Numbered from the stretch's first letter, positions 44,608-54,308 are shown. The stretch is DNA of 64,000 nucleotides from an uncultured Ruminococcus sp. (GCA_945868475.1 CAMBLM010000001.1:1-64000); one strand, 5' to 3'. Translations and numbers: made by a program. Notes: a model not told the origin generated them from the letters alone.

Positions 44608-46056
44608 TCAGTAGTTGATCTGGAAAAGCTGTTCCGTGCTGCCGAGGTAGAAATACATTCCCGACGGGAGAGCGGTCGGTACATTTTCAGCAAGCTTCTG
44701 TCCGCTTCCGAGGAAAGTTCCGCAGCTTGAACCACGGTCAATGATCTCATAACCCGAGCCGTTTCGGCGTATCTCGCAGTGGAGTCCTGATATCCCCTGA
44801 GTGTTTACGGGGAAGCATATCGAGCATTTTTCGGGGTTTCTTCCGATGACTGCGCTGCCCGATACAGGGAAGCTCCGTCCTGCCATAACGCCCTTTATTC
44901 CCGTTATGGAAGCCGTGTGTGAAACGCCTGTGTCGGGAACAGCCGAGCTTGCGGCAGGCGCAGGGGAGGGAGCGGCATTGCCCTTTTTGTTTCTTATCAC
45001 AAGAACAACTATCAGAACGATGCACAGAACTCCGAACGCAGCCGCAGCTATCGTAACGGCAACGTTCATACCGCCTGATGACTTGTTCTCGGCAGGATCG
45101 GTCACAGCCTGCGAAGTTTTATCGGTTTCGCTCGGCAGTGTGATCTCCGATTCAGTCAGTTCCGTCTCGGCAGTATCGGATACCTCGGCCGAAAGCGTGT
45201 AAGGCACAACATCTCTGTTCACGGCGGCAAGAAGCTCATCAATGACGACCGCATATTTGGATTTTCCAACGCTGTAAGTGTTGATGCCGACGACCTCGCC
45301 CTTGGAGTTTACGAGAGGACCGCCCGAGTTTCCGCTTCGGATATCAACATCGATAAGATAAACCTGAACGCCGTCCCGGTCGGTGCTTTTTCGCGAGATA
45401 GCTCCTCTTGTCATTGTGATATCATCAATGTTGTATGCAAGTCCCGTGTTGTCCATAAAAAGGTCGGAATCGAACGGAAAGCCGAGTGCCGCAAATTCAT
45501 CGTCCATATCGATATCTTCCGATCGGCAGAGTACGAGCGGCTTTCTCTTTTCCGTAGGCTCGGGGAGTTTGAGTATGCAGATGTCCTTTTTTTCATTGAC
45601 ATAATATATCTGCGCACGCATAAAATCGTTTGAGCCGTAGGAGAAATAGACCCTTACCTCATCGGCTCTGCGGCTGTTTACCTCTGTCTTTGCGGTAGTG
45701 GAGTTTGTACTTAGGTATTCGGCATATCTATCCACTACAACATGAGCATTGGTAACGATATAGCTTACAGGCTTGCCCTCTTCACCGATAGCAAAGCCGC
45801 TGCCTCGGCAGTTGGTCGGCAGGAATGTCATGTAATAGTCAAGCGACAGAGGTTCGGTAATGCCCTCAACATAGTCAAATGACCCCCTAAATACTGTATA
45901 ATCATTGGTTTCGGGATTGGGAACAAATGTCGATTCAATATATACAACGCCGTCCTTGGCTTTGCTGTGTTCTGCCGCAGATGAGGGTATCATCACCGCA
46001 CACAGAGCCGCCGTTGAGATAAGCAGAACGCTTATCAGTTTATATAGCTTGTTCAT
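44608..46056 (-). CDS. Secreted trypsin-like protease domain with membrane anchor and FHA domain
   Basis: 482 residues from ATG 46056. A signal peptide (residues 1-28) leads to a HtrA-like domain with TNAHVV (His), KKDICILKL (Asp) and DIRSGNSGGPLVN (Ser). After a Thr/Glu-rich linker comes a membrane segment (VTIAAAAFGVLCIVLIVVLV), then a cytosolic FHA domain (VIGRNPEKCSICFP, GISGLHCEI, DRGSSCGTFLG). It may relay an external proteolytic event to phosphothreonine binding inside. The design fits the kinase and phosphatase neighbours. Confidence 0.9.
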   Translation of the reverse strand: MNKLYKLISVLLISTAALCAVMIPSSAAEHSKAKDGVVYIESTFVPNPETNDYTVFRGSFDYVEGITEPLSLDYYMTFLPTNCRGSGFAIGEEGKPVSYIVTNAHVVVDRYAEYLSTNSTTAKTEVNSRRADEVRVYFSYGSNDFMRAQIYYVNEKKDICILKLPEPTEKRKPLVLCRSEDIDMDDEFAALGFPFDSDLFMDNTGLAYNIDDITMTRGAISRKSTDRDGVQVYLIDVDIRSGNSGGPLVNSKGEVVGINTYSVGKSKYAVVIDELLAAVNRDVVPYTLSAEVSDTAETELTESEITLPSETDKTSQAVTDPAENKSSGGMNVAVTIAAAAFGVLCIVLIVVLVIRNKKGNAAPSPAPAASSAVPDTGVSHTASITGIKGVMAGRSFPVSGSAVIGRNPEKCSICFPVNTQGISGLHCEIRRNGSGYEIIDRGSSCGTFLGSGQKLAENVPTALPSGMYFYLGSTEQLFQINY

Positions 46057-46076
46057 AGTCTGATTTCCTTTCAATA

Positions 46077-46865
46077 TTAGTTGAATTCGAGAATAACAGC
46101 CGTGTAGTTGTCCTGATTTACATAACCCTTTGATGCAATGACGCTGCCGAGCTTTTCCGCCGCAGCCGCCGCAGGGTGGGAGAGTGCTTCAATGATCTCG
46201 CCGTCCGAAACGGCATTGTAAACTCCGTCACTGCAGAGCAGCAGCCTGTCATTCTTCATCGGAACGAGCGGTCGGATGTTCCCATCGACCGCGAGAGTTC
46301 CGCCGCAGCCGATGTAAAATTCGAGCGAGTCCTTCTGCGGATCGTCAGGCACATCACGGTATGCCAGCTTCCTGCCGATAACATCGTCAAGCAGAGTGCT
46401 GATGTGGTCGTGGCCTTCGTTGAGTGCCGTAAGGCTGCCGCTGCGCATAAGGTATATCCTGCTGTCGCCCGAAGCGCACCAGTAAACGCCGTCCTTGCAG
46501 CATTTCACCGCCGCGGCGGTCGAGCCGCCCTTTACGCCCGTTGAAATGACATTGCAGTTTATCTGCCGCAGTGCGCTCTGCAGAAAGATATCTGCAGGCA
46601 GTTTCGGCGTGCAGTTCATGCTCAGCTCTATCAGCGAGGATACAACATATTTGCTGACCGCACCGCCGTCCGAAAGTCCACCCATTCCGTCCGCAACGAC
46701 CGCCGTGAACCCATGCACCGCAGCGTCGCTCTTTTTTATCGAGGAAAAGCCGAAGCTGTCCTCCTGATAGGGACGTGCGCCCCTGCTGCTTATGCTGCCG
46801 AGCCTTATCCCCGATGCTCCGCCCTCTCTGAATCTGAGGGGGATATATACTTCTCCGTTTTTCAT
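46077..46865 (-). CDS. Second PP2C family protein phosphatase
   Basis: 262 residues. Motifs: SSRGARPYQEDSFGFSS, AVVADGMGGLSDGGAVSK, ASGDSRIYLM, LLCSDGVYNAV and QDNYTAVILEFN. Its N-terminal ~20 residues (GEVYIPLRFREGGASGIRLG) are extra. It starts four bases after the FHA gene stop. Two PP2C enzymes in one operon suggest separate targets or locations. Confidence 0.92.
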   Translation of the reverse strand: MKNGEVYIPLRFREGGASGIRLGSISSRGARPYQEDSFGFSSIKKSDAAVHGFTAVVADGMGGLSDGGAVSKYVVSSLIELSMNCTPKLPADIFLQSALRQINCNVISTGVKGGSTAAAVKCCKDGVYWCASGDSRIYLMRSGSLTALNEGHDHISTLLDDVIGRKLAYRDVPDDPQKDSLEFYIGCGGTLAVDGNIRPLVPMKNDRLLLCSDGVYNAVSDGEIIEALSHPAAAAAEKLGSVIASKGYVNQDNYTAVILEFN

Positions 46866-46869
46866 ATCA

Positions 46870-47472
46870 TCAGTATGAGAAATGCTCGTTGCAGAAGCTT
46901 CTGAATATGTATGTGCATGAGCCTATTTTCAGCTTGTCATAGTCAAAAAGCTCGGCAGGCATAAGGAGCATATTGTTGTTGTAATAAACGTTGTTTTTGC
47001 CCTTGCCGAAGATAGGGCTGATGTAGAATTTTCCGTTTTCACCGTCAAAAGCGATAACCGCGCTTCCGTCCGAGGAAACGGTCTTGTCGAAGTAAAGGTC
47101 AATGTCGAAGTTTGAACCTCTGCCGACGGAGTTCTGCTCGCTGTGAAGCTCAAAGGAGCGTCCTGTCTTGTCGCCGTCAACAGCAACGAGCCAGCCCTTT
47201 ACGGGACTGATGCCCTTTTCATTGCGGCTGAGAGCAACGGTCATTCCCATGCTTTTCGGGGCGTTTTCAAGGCTGCTGCCGCCCTCGAAGATACCGTTCA
47301 GGCTTGGCTTTGCAACGGGGACAGTCGGCGGAAAAGGCTCACTCGCAGGAGCAGCCGCAGGCGCAGTCTTGGGAAAAGCAGGCTGAACGTTCACCGCATC
47401 CGCATTTGCACAGTAGGGACACTGCGCATCTCTTTTTTCATCATAAATATGACCGTTTGGGCATTGTTTCAT
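46870..47472 (-). CDS. Zinc-ribbon and FHA domain protein
   Basis: 200 residues. The N-terminus has a zinc ribbon (CPNGHIYDEKRDAQCPYC). A Pro/Ala-rich linker (residues ~30-75) follows, then an FHA-like domain (NSVGRGSNFDIDLYF, then SDGSAVIAFDGENGKFYISP). It should bind phosphothreonine partners of the kinases in this operon. It lies 12 bases after the cellulase gene. Confidence 0.85.
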   Translation of the reverse strand: MKQCPNGHIYDEKRDAQCPYCANADAVNVQPAFPKTAPAAAPASEPFPPTVPVAKPSLNGIFEGGSSLENAPKSMGMTVALSRNEKGISPVKGWLVAVDGDKTGRSFELHSEQNSVGRGSNFDIDLYFDKTVSSDGSAVIAFDGENGKFYISPIFGKGKNNVYYNNNMLLMPAELFDYDKLKIGSCTYIFRSFCNEHFSY

Positions 47473-47484
47473 AAAATCCTCTCC

Positions 47485-49203
47485 TTATATATAATAGGTG
47501 TAGCCGTCATTGTCGCTGTATGTGTATTCGCAGATAAAGTCATAGAAGCCGTCAGGGTCAGCGTCATAACCGTTGCCCGAAACGTTGAGCATTTCGTTTA
47601 CGGTAAGACCCATAAGTGCGTCCGTATCACCGTTCAGCGCATTGTACTTGGCATCAAGTTTCTTTATCGCGGTGCAGTCCGCAAGCGGCGTAAGGTCGCT
47701 TATCTTGTTGCCGTATATCCATACCTCTTCAAGCTTTGTAAGACCCGAAAGCGGTGAGATATCGGATATTCCGTTGTTTCCGCAGCCGATGACTGTGAGC
47801 TTTTTCAGCTTCTTCACAAAGGAGATATTCTTGACATTGCAGTCATGGAAGGTCAGCTTTTTAAGGTTCGTCAGACCCGATACAGCGGAAAGGTCGGTTA
47901 TCTTGGGGTTGTTGCTGATGATTATTTCCGAAAGCTTTGTCATATATTTGAGGTTTGCGATGTCGCTGTTCGTGAGATTACGGTTTGAAAGGTCAAGTGT
48001 GCCTGTCATTGAAGTGCTGTATGATTTTTTGCCGATCTTTACGGTCTTTGCACCCGAATTTGCGCCCGAAGAAGAACCGTCCGAAGCGTTCCTTGCATTG
48101 GCGGTCTTTATAATGGCACTGCAAAGCTTTGAACGGGTCTGTTTCAGCGTTGTGCGGTCGAAAAGAGCAAAGCCGTCTGCTTCACCTTCGGTCTTAGTCT
48201 TGCCGTTGTCCCACCAGCAGCAGGGAATACCGTAGGAATTTGCCTTTTTGAGGTAATACTGAGCCGCTTTCACACATTCGGATTCGTTGTCCTTGTTGAG
48301 GAAACCGAATTCACCCATTATAACGGGGATTCCCTTTGAAATATAAGCCTTGTTGATGTCGCTGAAAACCTCATCGATGCTGTCCTTGCCGTACTGCGTA
48401 AATTTTTTCAGCCTGATATCGGTGTCGAGCGATATGCTGTATGGACTGTATGCGTGGACTGATACGATGATCCTGTCATCATCGGGGATTTTCAGTGTAT
48501 TCATTGAATCATAGAAAGCCGATGCGCCGTAGGGAGCTATCATAAGGAAGCGTGTGCTGTTTTTTCCTCCGCAGGCTCTTATTGTCTTTACAAAGTCCGC
48601 ATAAAGCTTGTTGAGGACCTTTCTTTCAGCGTCCGTTCCGCCCGTCCATTGATATTCCGAACCCTCGGTGTTAGGCTCGTTCATGGCGTCAAAGATAAGA
48701 TGCTCGTCATATTTTTTGAAACGGACAGCTATCTGCTTCCAGACGTAGCAGAACTTCTTTGAAACGGCTTTGCAGCTTTTCTCGGAAAGGGTTATCCAGT
48801 TCTTGTCATGGTGCGAGTCAAGGATAACATACATTCCGCTGTCATAAGCATAGTCAACGACCTGCTGAACACGGTCGAGCCATTCGCTGTCGATCTTGCC
48901 GTTTGCATCGATGTGATTACCCCATGTAACGGGTATCCTCACCGTGTCGAAGCCTGCTTTTTTGACCGTCGTGATGAGCTTTTTGCTCGCCTTGGGATTT
49001 CCCCAGCTCGTTTCGGTGTCAAGTCCGTCACCGTCCGCAGCGTCAAGCGTGTTTCCGAGATTCCAGCCGACCGTGATGTTTCGGACGAACTCGGAAGCCG
49101 TCATCGAGGATAATGATTTTTTCTCCGCAGAAGCCGCACACGGCATAAACGATAAGCACATTGCCGCCGTCAGCAGAGCGGAGATGATCTTTTTCAGTTT
49201 CAT
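47485..49203 (-). CDS. GH5 cellulase with C-terminal leucine-rich repeats
   Basis: 572 residues from ATG 49203. A signal peptide (MKLKKIISALLTAAMCLSFM) precedes a GH5 catalytic barrel: VGWNLGNTLDA, VRIPVTWGNH, FDAMNEPNTEG with the acid/base Glu (~171) and VIMGEFGFLN with the nucleophile Glu (~295). Residues ~385-572 are a leucine-rich repeat module (LTNSDIANLKYMTKLSEIII) closely matching the one in the kinase at 49231. A cohesin or cellulosome dockerin is not seen. It would cut beta-1,4-glucans outside the cell. Its place inside a kinase operon is unusual. Confidence 0.92.
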   Translation of the reverse strand: MKLKKIISALLTAAMCLSFMPCAASAEKKSLSSMTASEFVRNITVGWNLGNTLDAADGDGLDTETSWGNPKASKKLITTVKKAGFDTVRIPVTWGNHIDANGKIDSEWLDRVQQVVDYAYDSGMYVILDSHHDKNWITLSEKSCKAVSKKFCYVWKQIAVRFKKYDEHLIFDAMNEPNTEGSEYQWTGGTDAERKVLNKLYADFVKTIRACGGKNSTRFLMIAPYGASAFYDSMNTLKIPDDDRIIVSVHAYSPYSISLDTDIRLKKFTQYGKDSIDEVFSDINKAYISKGIPVIMGEFGFLNKDNESECVKAAQYYLKKANSYGIPCCWWDNGKTKTEGEADGFALFDRTTLKQTRSKLCSAIIKTANARNASDGSSSGANSGAKTVKIGKKSYSTSMTGTLDLSNRNLTNSDIANLKYMTKLSEIIISNNPKITDLSAVSGLTNLKKLTFHDCNVKNISFVKKLKKLTVIGCGNNGISDISPLSGLTKLEEVWIYGNKISDLTPLADCTAIKKLDAKYNALNGDTDALMGLTVNEMLNVSGNGYDADPDGFYDFICEYTYSDNDGYTYYI

Positions 49204-49230
49204 ATTTACCGCCATTCCTTTCAATGTTTA

Positions 49231-51564
49231 TCAATAATCATATAAAAAGCCGTCTTCGTCCGAATACATTTCATAGCAAACATATTCAAACAGCTCGTCA
49301 CCGTCATAATTGTTTCCCGACAGATTGAGATAATCCAGTATCGTAAGCCCTTTGAGAGCCTTTACATTTCCGTTGAGCGCATTATTTGAAGCGTGAAGCT
49401 CCCTGAGTCCCTTGCTGTTCGCAAGAGGGGTGAGATCGGTTATCTGATTTTCACCGAGATAAGCCAGTTCTATGGTCGTGCAATTTTTTAATGTGTCAAG
49501 CGATTTTACTTTACAGCCCGTGAAGTTGATCTGCACGAGCTTCTTCATTCCCGACAAAGCTGAAATATCCGATACGGGGTTGTTTGTAAAGCAGATATTC
49601 ACCATTTCCGTGCTGTCTTTGAGCGGAGAGATGTCCTTGACATTATTGTGCTGCAGCCATACCTCGGAGAGCTTTTTATGCCCCGATAGAGCCGATATAT
49701 CGGTGATGCCGTTGCTCTCAGCACCGATGACAGTCAAGTTCTTCATGTTCTCTGTAAAGGAAATATCCTTGACATTGCAGTTGTGGAAAGTTATCTTCTC
49801 CAGACCCGTCAGTGCCGAAAGAGGGGAGAGGTCTGTGACCTTCGGGTTGTCGCTTATAATGATCTCTGAGAGCTTTGTGAGATATTTCATCTGCTTGATG
49901 TCGCTGTTCGTAAGGTCAGAACCTCTGACATCAAGAGTACCCGTCATATTTTTCTTGTACTGCTTTCCTGCAATTATAACGAAGTCCTCTTCCTGCTTTT
50001 GGGCAGTTGTAGTTGTCGTTGTTTCCTCAGTGATCTCTTCCGTTGGGGCAGTCGTTGTTGTTCCCGTCGGCTTATCGGCTTCTTCCTCCGAAACTGGCGG
50101 CTCGGTGACTTTTGCGGCTGTAAAGCCATTTCCTTTTACAGCACCGTTGTCCGCACTGCCGGGGTCATAGTAGTTCTTTTTGTCCGATTCTCCTGTATCT
50201 TTCGGGGCCGGTGGAGTATCTTCTTCGGCCTGTAAAGCACTTTCGCTTTCCATAGATGTTGACACAGCATCCTTGCTGTTCATGCTCACACCGATCCCAA
50301 CAGCCGACCCGACAACTATGATAAGTGCCGCGGCACAGGCTGTCATTGCCATAAGCTTTTTCTTTGAAGGCTTCTTTTCGGGCGAAGTGTTTTCTTCCGC
50401 AGGAACAGCCGATTCGGGCGGAGGAGTCGGAACAGCAGGCGTATGTGAAGTCTGCACAGGCGGAGGGGTCACAGGCGGAACTGCGGCTCGCTGCTCGGAA
50501 GTCCTCATCGAAGCCGTTGCCGAGTAAGGCTTCGCCGTCACACCCGACGGGAGAACTATCTTTTCCGGAGCTTCAAACTCAACGAGCGGTTCAGCCGTGA
50601 TCCCCGATGAAGCCAGATCGGAGCGGAACTCAAAGATGTTGCTGTATCTGTCCTCGATACGGAGCATCGTCGCCTTGCGGATGATCTCCCAAAGCGGCTG
50701 TTCGATCGAATATTTGTTTGAGCTGTATTCATCATCGCCCTCAAAGCGTGTCATAGGGTCGTCGGGGATATCCTTTGTCAGTGCGAAGTAAAGCGTTGCA
50801 CCGAGCGAGTAAATGTCCGTCCAAGGACCTTGCCTGCCCTTTTTCTGATACTGTTCAAGCGGAGCAAAGCCCTGTTTTAGAATGACCGAAAGGCTCTGCG
50901 AAGCATTCGCAACGACCTGACGCGCCGCCCCGAAGTCGAGAAGCTTAACCTTTCCGTCATTGCATATCATAATGTTGTCGGGCGAAACATCACGGTGAAG
51001 AATGTTCGCACTGTGAGCCGTCATGAGCGCAGACGATACCTTTTCCGCAATATAAACAGCCTGAGCAGCTGTTATAATGCCGTTTTTCTCAACAAGACCC
51101 TTGAGCGTCTGACCCTCGAGATACTCCATAGTGTAGTAAACGGTGTCGTTTTCATAGAAGAAATCATAAACGCTGACAATGCTCGGATTGCCGTTGAAAG
51201 CCGCCACAAGACGAGCCTCGTCATAGAATTTCTCAGCACCGCTCTTGAAAATATCAGCCGCCTCTTCGGTCGAAACCGAAACTATCGTGCTTTCGGGATT
51301 TCGCAGGGCAATGCCGTAAGGGTAGTATTCCTTTACAGCGATCTTTTCATCATGCTTGATGTCATAGGCAAGATATGTAACGCCGAAACCGCCCTTGCCG
51401 ATAACTCTGCCGACCGCATAGCGTCCCTGGAGAACGCTTCCGCTCGAAAGCACCGTAGGGTCGGAAATATGATCCTGCGGTGAGCAGCCGCAAACAGGAC
51501 AAGGCTCGGAAGTTATCTCCGAAAAGCAGTTTTCGCATAAGCTTTTGCCTGAAATGTTTATCAT
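49231..51564 (-). CDS. Membrane Ser/Thr kinase with extracellular leucine-rich repeats
   Basis: 777 residues from ATG 51564. Order: zinc ribbon (CENCFSEITSEPCPVCG), kinase domain (IGKGGFGVTYLAYD, VKEYYP, HRDVSPDNIMI, LLDFGAARQ) to ~residue 315, Pro-rich juxtamembrane part, membrane segment (CAAALIIVVGSAVGIGVSM ~405-425), Thr-rich linker, and leucine-rich repeats (~550-777) with LTNSDIKQMKYLTKLSEIII. The repeats should face outward. It heads the operon of cellulase, FHA, PP2C and protease genes. The likely role is sensing something at the surface and phosphorylating FHA partners. Confidence 0.92.
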   Translation of the reverse strand: MINISGKSLCENCFSEITSEPCPVCGCSPQDHISDPTVLSSGSVLQGRYAVGRVIGKGGFGVTYLAYDIKHDEKIAVKEYYPYGIALRNPESTIVSVSTEEAADIFKSGAEKFYDEARLVAAFNGNPSIVSVYDFFYENDTVYYTMEYLEGQTLKGLVEKNGIITAAQAVYIAEKVSSALMTAHSANILHRDVSPDNIMICNDGKVKLLDFGAARQVVANASQSLSVILKQGFAPLEQYQKKGRQGPWTDIYSLGATLYFALTKDIPDDPMTRFEGDDEYSSNKYSIEQPLWEIIRKATMLRIEDRYSNIFEFRSDLASSGITAEPLVEFEAPEKIVLPSGVTAKPYSATASMRTSEQRAAVPPVTPPPVQTSHTPAVPTPPPESAVPAEENTSPEKKPSKKKLMAMTACAAALIIVVGSAVGIGVSMNSKDAVSTSMESESALQAEEDTPPAPKDTGESDKKNYYDPGSADNGAVKGNGFTAAKVTEPPVSEEEADKPTGTTTTAPTEEITEETTTTTTAQKQEEDFVIIAGKQYKKNMTGTLDVRGSDLTNSDIKQMKYLTKLSEIIISDNPKVTDLSPLSALTGLEKITFHNCNVKDISFTENMKNLTVIGAESNGITDISALSGHKKLSEVWLQHNNVKDISPLKDSTEMVNICFTNNPVSDISALSGMKKLVQINFTGCKVKSLDTLKNCTTIELAYLGENQITDLTPLANSKGLRELHASNNALNGNVKALKGLTILDYLNLSGNNYDGDELFEYVCYEMYSDEDGFLYDY

Positions 51565-51693
51565 AAACAAACACCCCTCTTGTTTTTCCGCATAATGCGG
51601 TGTTGTTTTGACTATATTGTAGCATATTTATGACAAAATTTGGTGTGCAAAACTGCATTATTTTCAATTGATGATTATTTGCTTAAAAAGAAA

Positions 51694-51730
51694 TGGCACA
51701 GACACGAAAAAATCGTATCTGTGCCAATAA
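51694..51730 (-). terminator. Terminator between the two kinase operons
   Basis: TGGCACAGACACG pairs with CGTATCTGTGCCA (one mismatch), in the 219-base gap after the 51784 stop. Confidence 0.7.
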
Positions 51731-51783
51731 AAATTTGCAAAGCAAATCAAAAAAATTACGCATTACGAATTACGCATTTAACC

Positions 51784-52185
51784 CTATTCCTCTCCCCAAA
51801 TAAACTCGCAGGCCTTTTCATAGGGGAGATGATGTTCAAGACAGTGAACTATCCTTGCGTCCTCACGGCGGCGAACATAAAGACAGTCGCGCTTTGCAAG
51901 GGTGAGCATCTTCTGTGCTGACGGATAATCAAGCCCGAGGAAAAGCGCAATGTGTATTATCTGCTCACGGGTCGGAACACGAGTGCCGTTGAGTATCTGA
52001 TAGCCGTAGTTTCTGTCAACGTTCAGCACCCGAATGAGAACGCTCCGCTTGATGTTCCGCTCTTTAAGACGCTCAATGACATATTCGCTGAACTCGGGAG
52101 GGGGATTATCCTCAATGACTTTCATATCAAGGTGCTTTGTACGTTTTATCATTCGTTCGATATCGACCGTTTTAATAGTACCCAT
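51784..52185 (-). CDS. XRE-like helix-turn-helix protein
   Basis: 133 residues. IRVLNVDRNYGYQILNGTRV and PTREQIIHIALFLGLDYPSA (about residues 52-92) form a Cro/CI-type fold. The C-terminus (LEHHLPYEKACEFIWGEE) is conserved-looking but unassigned. It starts nine bases after the second kinase gene and is probably co-transcribed. It may be a target of the kinase or a regulator of the cluster. AGGAG touches the ATG, so the true start could be a few codons later. Confidence 0.75.
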   Translation of the reverse strand: MGTIKTVDIERMIKRTKHLDMKVIEDNPPPEFSEYVIERLKERNIKRSVLIRVLNVDRNYGYQILNGTRVPTREQIIHIALFLGLDYPSAQKMLTLAKRDCLYVRRREDARIVHCLEHHLPYEKACEFIWGEE

Positions 52186-52194
52186 CTCCTTATA

Positions 52195-54048
52195 TCAATA
52201 GTAAACAGTAAAATGGCCGTCCATTCTGTCAACAATATCCTGTATCTCATCTTCGGTGAAACCGTTGCCCTCCATGCAGACAAAGCCGTTGAGTTCTATC
52301 CCCTCAAAAGTATCCGTGTGTCCCGAAAGCTGATTGTTGTCAATGTAAAATTCAAAGATCGTGCAGCCTTTCAAAGGAGAGAGGTCGGTCAGATCGTTCC
52401 GTCCGAGATATACGAAGCGAAGAGCCTTGCAGTCGGAGAGCGGCTCGATCGTCTTTAAATTGCACCCTGCAAGGCATACCATTATCAGGTTCGGTTTGTG
52501 TGCGAGCGCATCGATATTTTCTATCTGCGCTTCGTTGAAACCTGCCTTTACAAGCTTGCTGCAGTTTTTGAGCGGCGAGATGTCCGTAACGTAATTGTCA
52601 CCGAAAAAGACTTCTTCCAGCTCCGTCTTGTCAGCCAGCACGGAAATATCGGAAATGCTGTTGTTTTCTGCTGATATTTTCCTGAGATGATGCATATTTT
52701 CCAAAAAGCTCAGGTCGGAAACATTATTGTTGTTGAAATGTATGCTTTCAAGGTTTTCCAATCCCGAAAGACATGAGAGATCGGTTATGTAATTATTTTC
52801 AAGATCAAGGTATTTGAGGCTTTTGAAGTGCCGAAGATTCGCTATCTGCGCATTGGTAAGCTCCTGATCGGTTATCTCAAGCCTTTCAAGATCGATAGGG
52901 TAAAATTCACTGCCGACCTTTACGGAAATGGCTTCATCCTTCATTTTGAATACGAAAATCATTGCCAGAGCCGCTAAAATAACAGCAACCGTGCTTATTA
53001 TCAGCGCAAGACTGCTCTTCGAGCGGCGAAGCCGAGCCTTTCGTTTGATTTCTTTCGGCATTTCATCGGCGCTGAGCGTTACGGGTGCTTCGTCTGTGCC
53101 GCAGAGATCAACACAGCCGAGCATTTCCTCAGCCGAGTCGTAACGGTTCTCCTTTTTCACGTCCGAAGCCTTTTTTATTATCTCACCGAGTGTGGGAGGA
53201 AGCTTTTTGATCCCTGCCGCAAACGGCGTATCATCGTCCATTCGGAGTATCGCATTTTCGGGTATCTCACCCGTAAGCCCGAAATAGACCGAAGTTCCGA
53301 GCGAATAAAGGTCTGTCCGAGCGTCCTGACTTCCTTTGCGCCAGTATTGCTCCGCAGGTGCAAAACCCTCCTTGATGATAACGGACATATTGCCCGTTGA
53401 ATCGGTCTTAAAGCTTCGTGCCGAGCCGAAGTCGATGAGCCTTATCCTGCCGTCCCTGCAAATGATGATGTTGTCGGGCGAGATATCACGGTGAAGAACG
53501 CCGCTTGCGTGTATCTCGGACAGCGCGGAAAGAAGCCTTTTCAATATATATACAGCCTGCCCCGAGGTGAGCCTGCCGTGTTTTTTCACATATTCATTAA
53601 GCGAAATGCCGCTGAAAAATTCCATTGCATAGTAAGCCGTGCCGTTTTCGCGGAAAACATCGTAGACCTCGGGGATATCGTTCACGCCGTTGAAGCGTTT
53701 TATTATCTCGGCTTCGCTGAAAAAGCGTTCAAGTCCGTGTGAATAATCATCGTTCTGCAGTGAGGTCATCGGCTCAACGGTCACGTTGTCGCCCGTTCTT
53801 ACAGCCGTTCCGTCCGGATAGTATTCCTTGACGGCGACCGCGCGCTCTGCCTTGGTGTCATAGGCAAGATAGGTGATGCCGAAGCCGCCCCTGCCGAGAA
53901 GCTTTCCCACAACATACCTGTTCATGAGAACAGTCCCCACAGAAAGTATATCGTGGGAATTGTAAGTCTGTTCTCTCGTGTATCCGCAGTGGGGACACTT
54001 GTTTCCTTTCATTGCCGAAAAACAGTTTCCGCAGATATTTTGCGGCAT
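52195..54048 (-). CDS. Second Ser/Thr kinase with leucine-rich repeats
   Basis: 617 residues. Zinc ribbon (CGNCFSAMKGNKCPHCG), kinase (LGRGGFGITYLAYD, VKEYYPDG, HRDISPDNIIICRDG, LIDFGSARS), a membrane segment (SLALIISTVAVILAALAMIF ~348-367), then leucine-rich repeats (~380-617; LTNAQIANLRHFKSLKYLDL). The architecture matches the kinase at 49231, but with a shorter linker and different repeats, so a different surface ligand is likely. GGGGGTGACGAT precedes ATG. It is divergent from the blaI-like gene at 54309. Confidence 0.92.
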   Translation of the reverse strand: MPQNICGNCFSAMKGNKCPHCGYTREQTYNSHDILSVGTVLMNRYVVGKLLGRGGFGITYLAYDTKAERAVAVKEYYPDGTAVRTGDNVTVEPMTSLQNDDYSHGLERFFSEAEIIKRFNGVNDIPEVYDVFRENGTAYYAMEFFSGISLNEYVKKHGRLTSGQAVYILKRLLSALSEIHASGVLHRDISPDNIIICRDGRIRLIDFGSARSFKTDSTGNMSVIIKEGFAPAEQYWRKGSQDARTDLYSLGTSVYFGLTGEIPENAILRMDDDTPFAAGIKKLPPTLGEIIKKASDVKKENRYDSAEEMLGCVDLCGTDEAPVTLSADEMPKEIKRKARLRRSKSSLALIISTVAVILAALAMIFVFKMKDEAISVKVGSEFYPIDLERLEITDQELTNAQIANLRHFKSLKYLDLENNYITDLSCLSGLENLESIHFNNNNVSDLSFLENMHHLRKISAENNSISDISVLADKTELEEVFFGDNYVTDISPLKNCSKLVKAGFNEAQIENIDALAHKPNLIMVCLAGCNLKTIEPLSDCKALRFVYLGRNDLTDLSPLKGCTIFEFYIDNNQLSGHTDTFEGIELNGFVCMEGNGFTEDEIQDIVDRMDGHFTVYY

Positions 54049-54225
54049 ATCGTCACCCCCTTTATATTTTCTATTATAGCATATCTATATTTTGATAACA
54101 ATATGTTTTTTGCTTTTTTATAATATTGTAACATATTACAGCGCGAAATTGGTGTGCAGATCTGCATTATTTTGAAGAAATTTGTACTGTATAGTATTAT
54201 TGTCGAAAAATAAGATCATAACCCA

Positions 54226-54286
54226 TTGACAAATGCGGTCTATTATGATAGACTAAGTTCAGAGAACAGGTCTATAGCTATCGACC
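54226..54286 (+). promoter_or_regulatory. Promoter and dyad operators of the first blaI-like operon
   Basis: TTGACA (54226-54231) is followed by the dyad GTCTATTATGATAGAC (54238-54253) over the expected -10 and by GGTCTATAGCTATCGACC (54269-54286). These are probable BlaI-type binding sites. Confidence 0.65.
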
Positions 54287-54308
54287 AAAACCTGAAAGGG
54301 GTGCTTTT

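Noticed and set aside
49999-50527. Plus-strand frames rich in Ser/Cys/Gly opposite the kinase linker
   Set aside because: Antisense of the Thr/Pro/Glu-rich linker of the kinase; no start signals.
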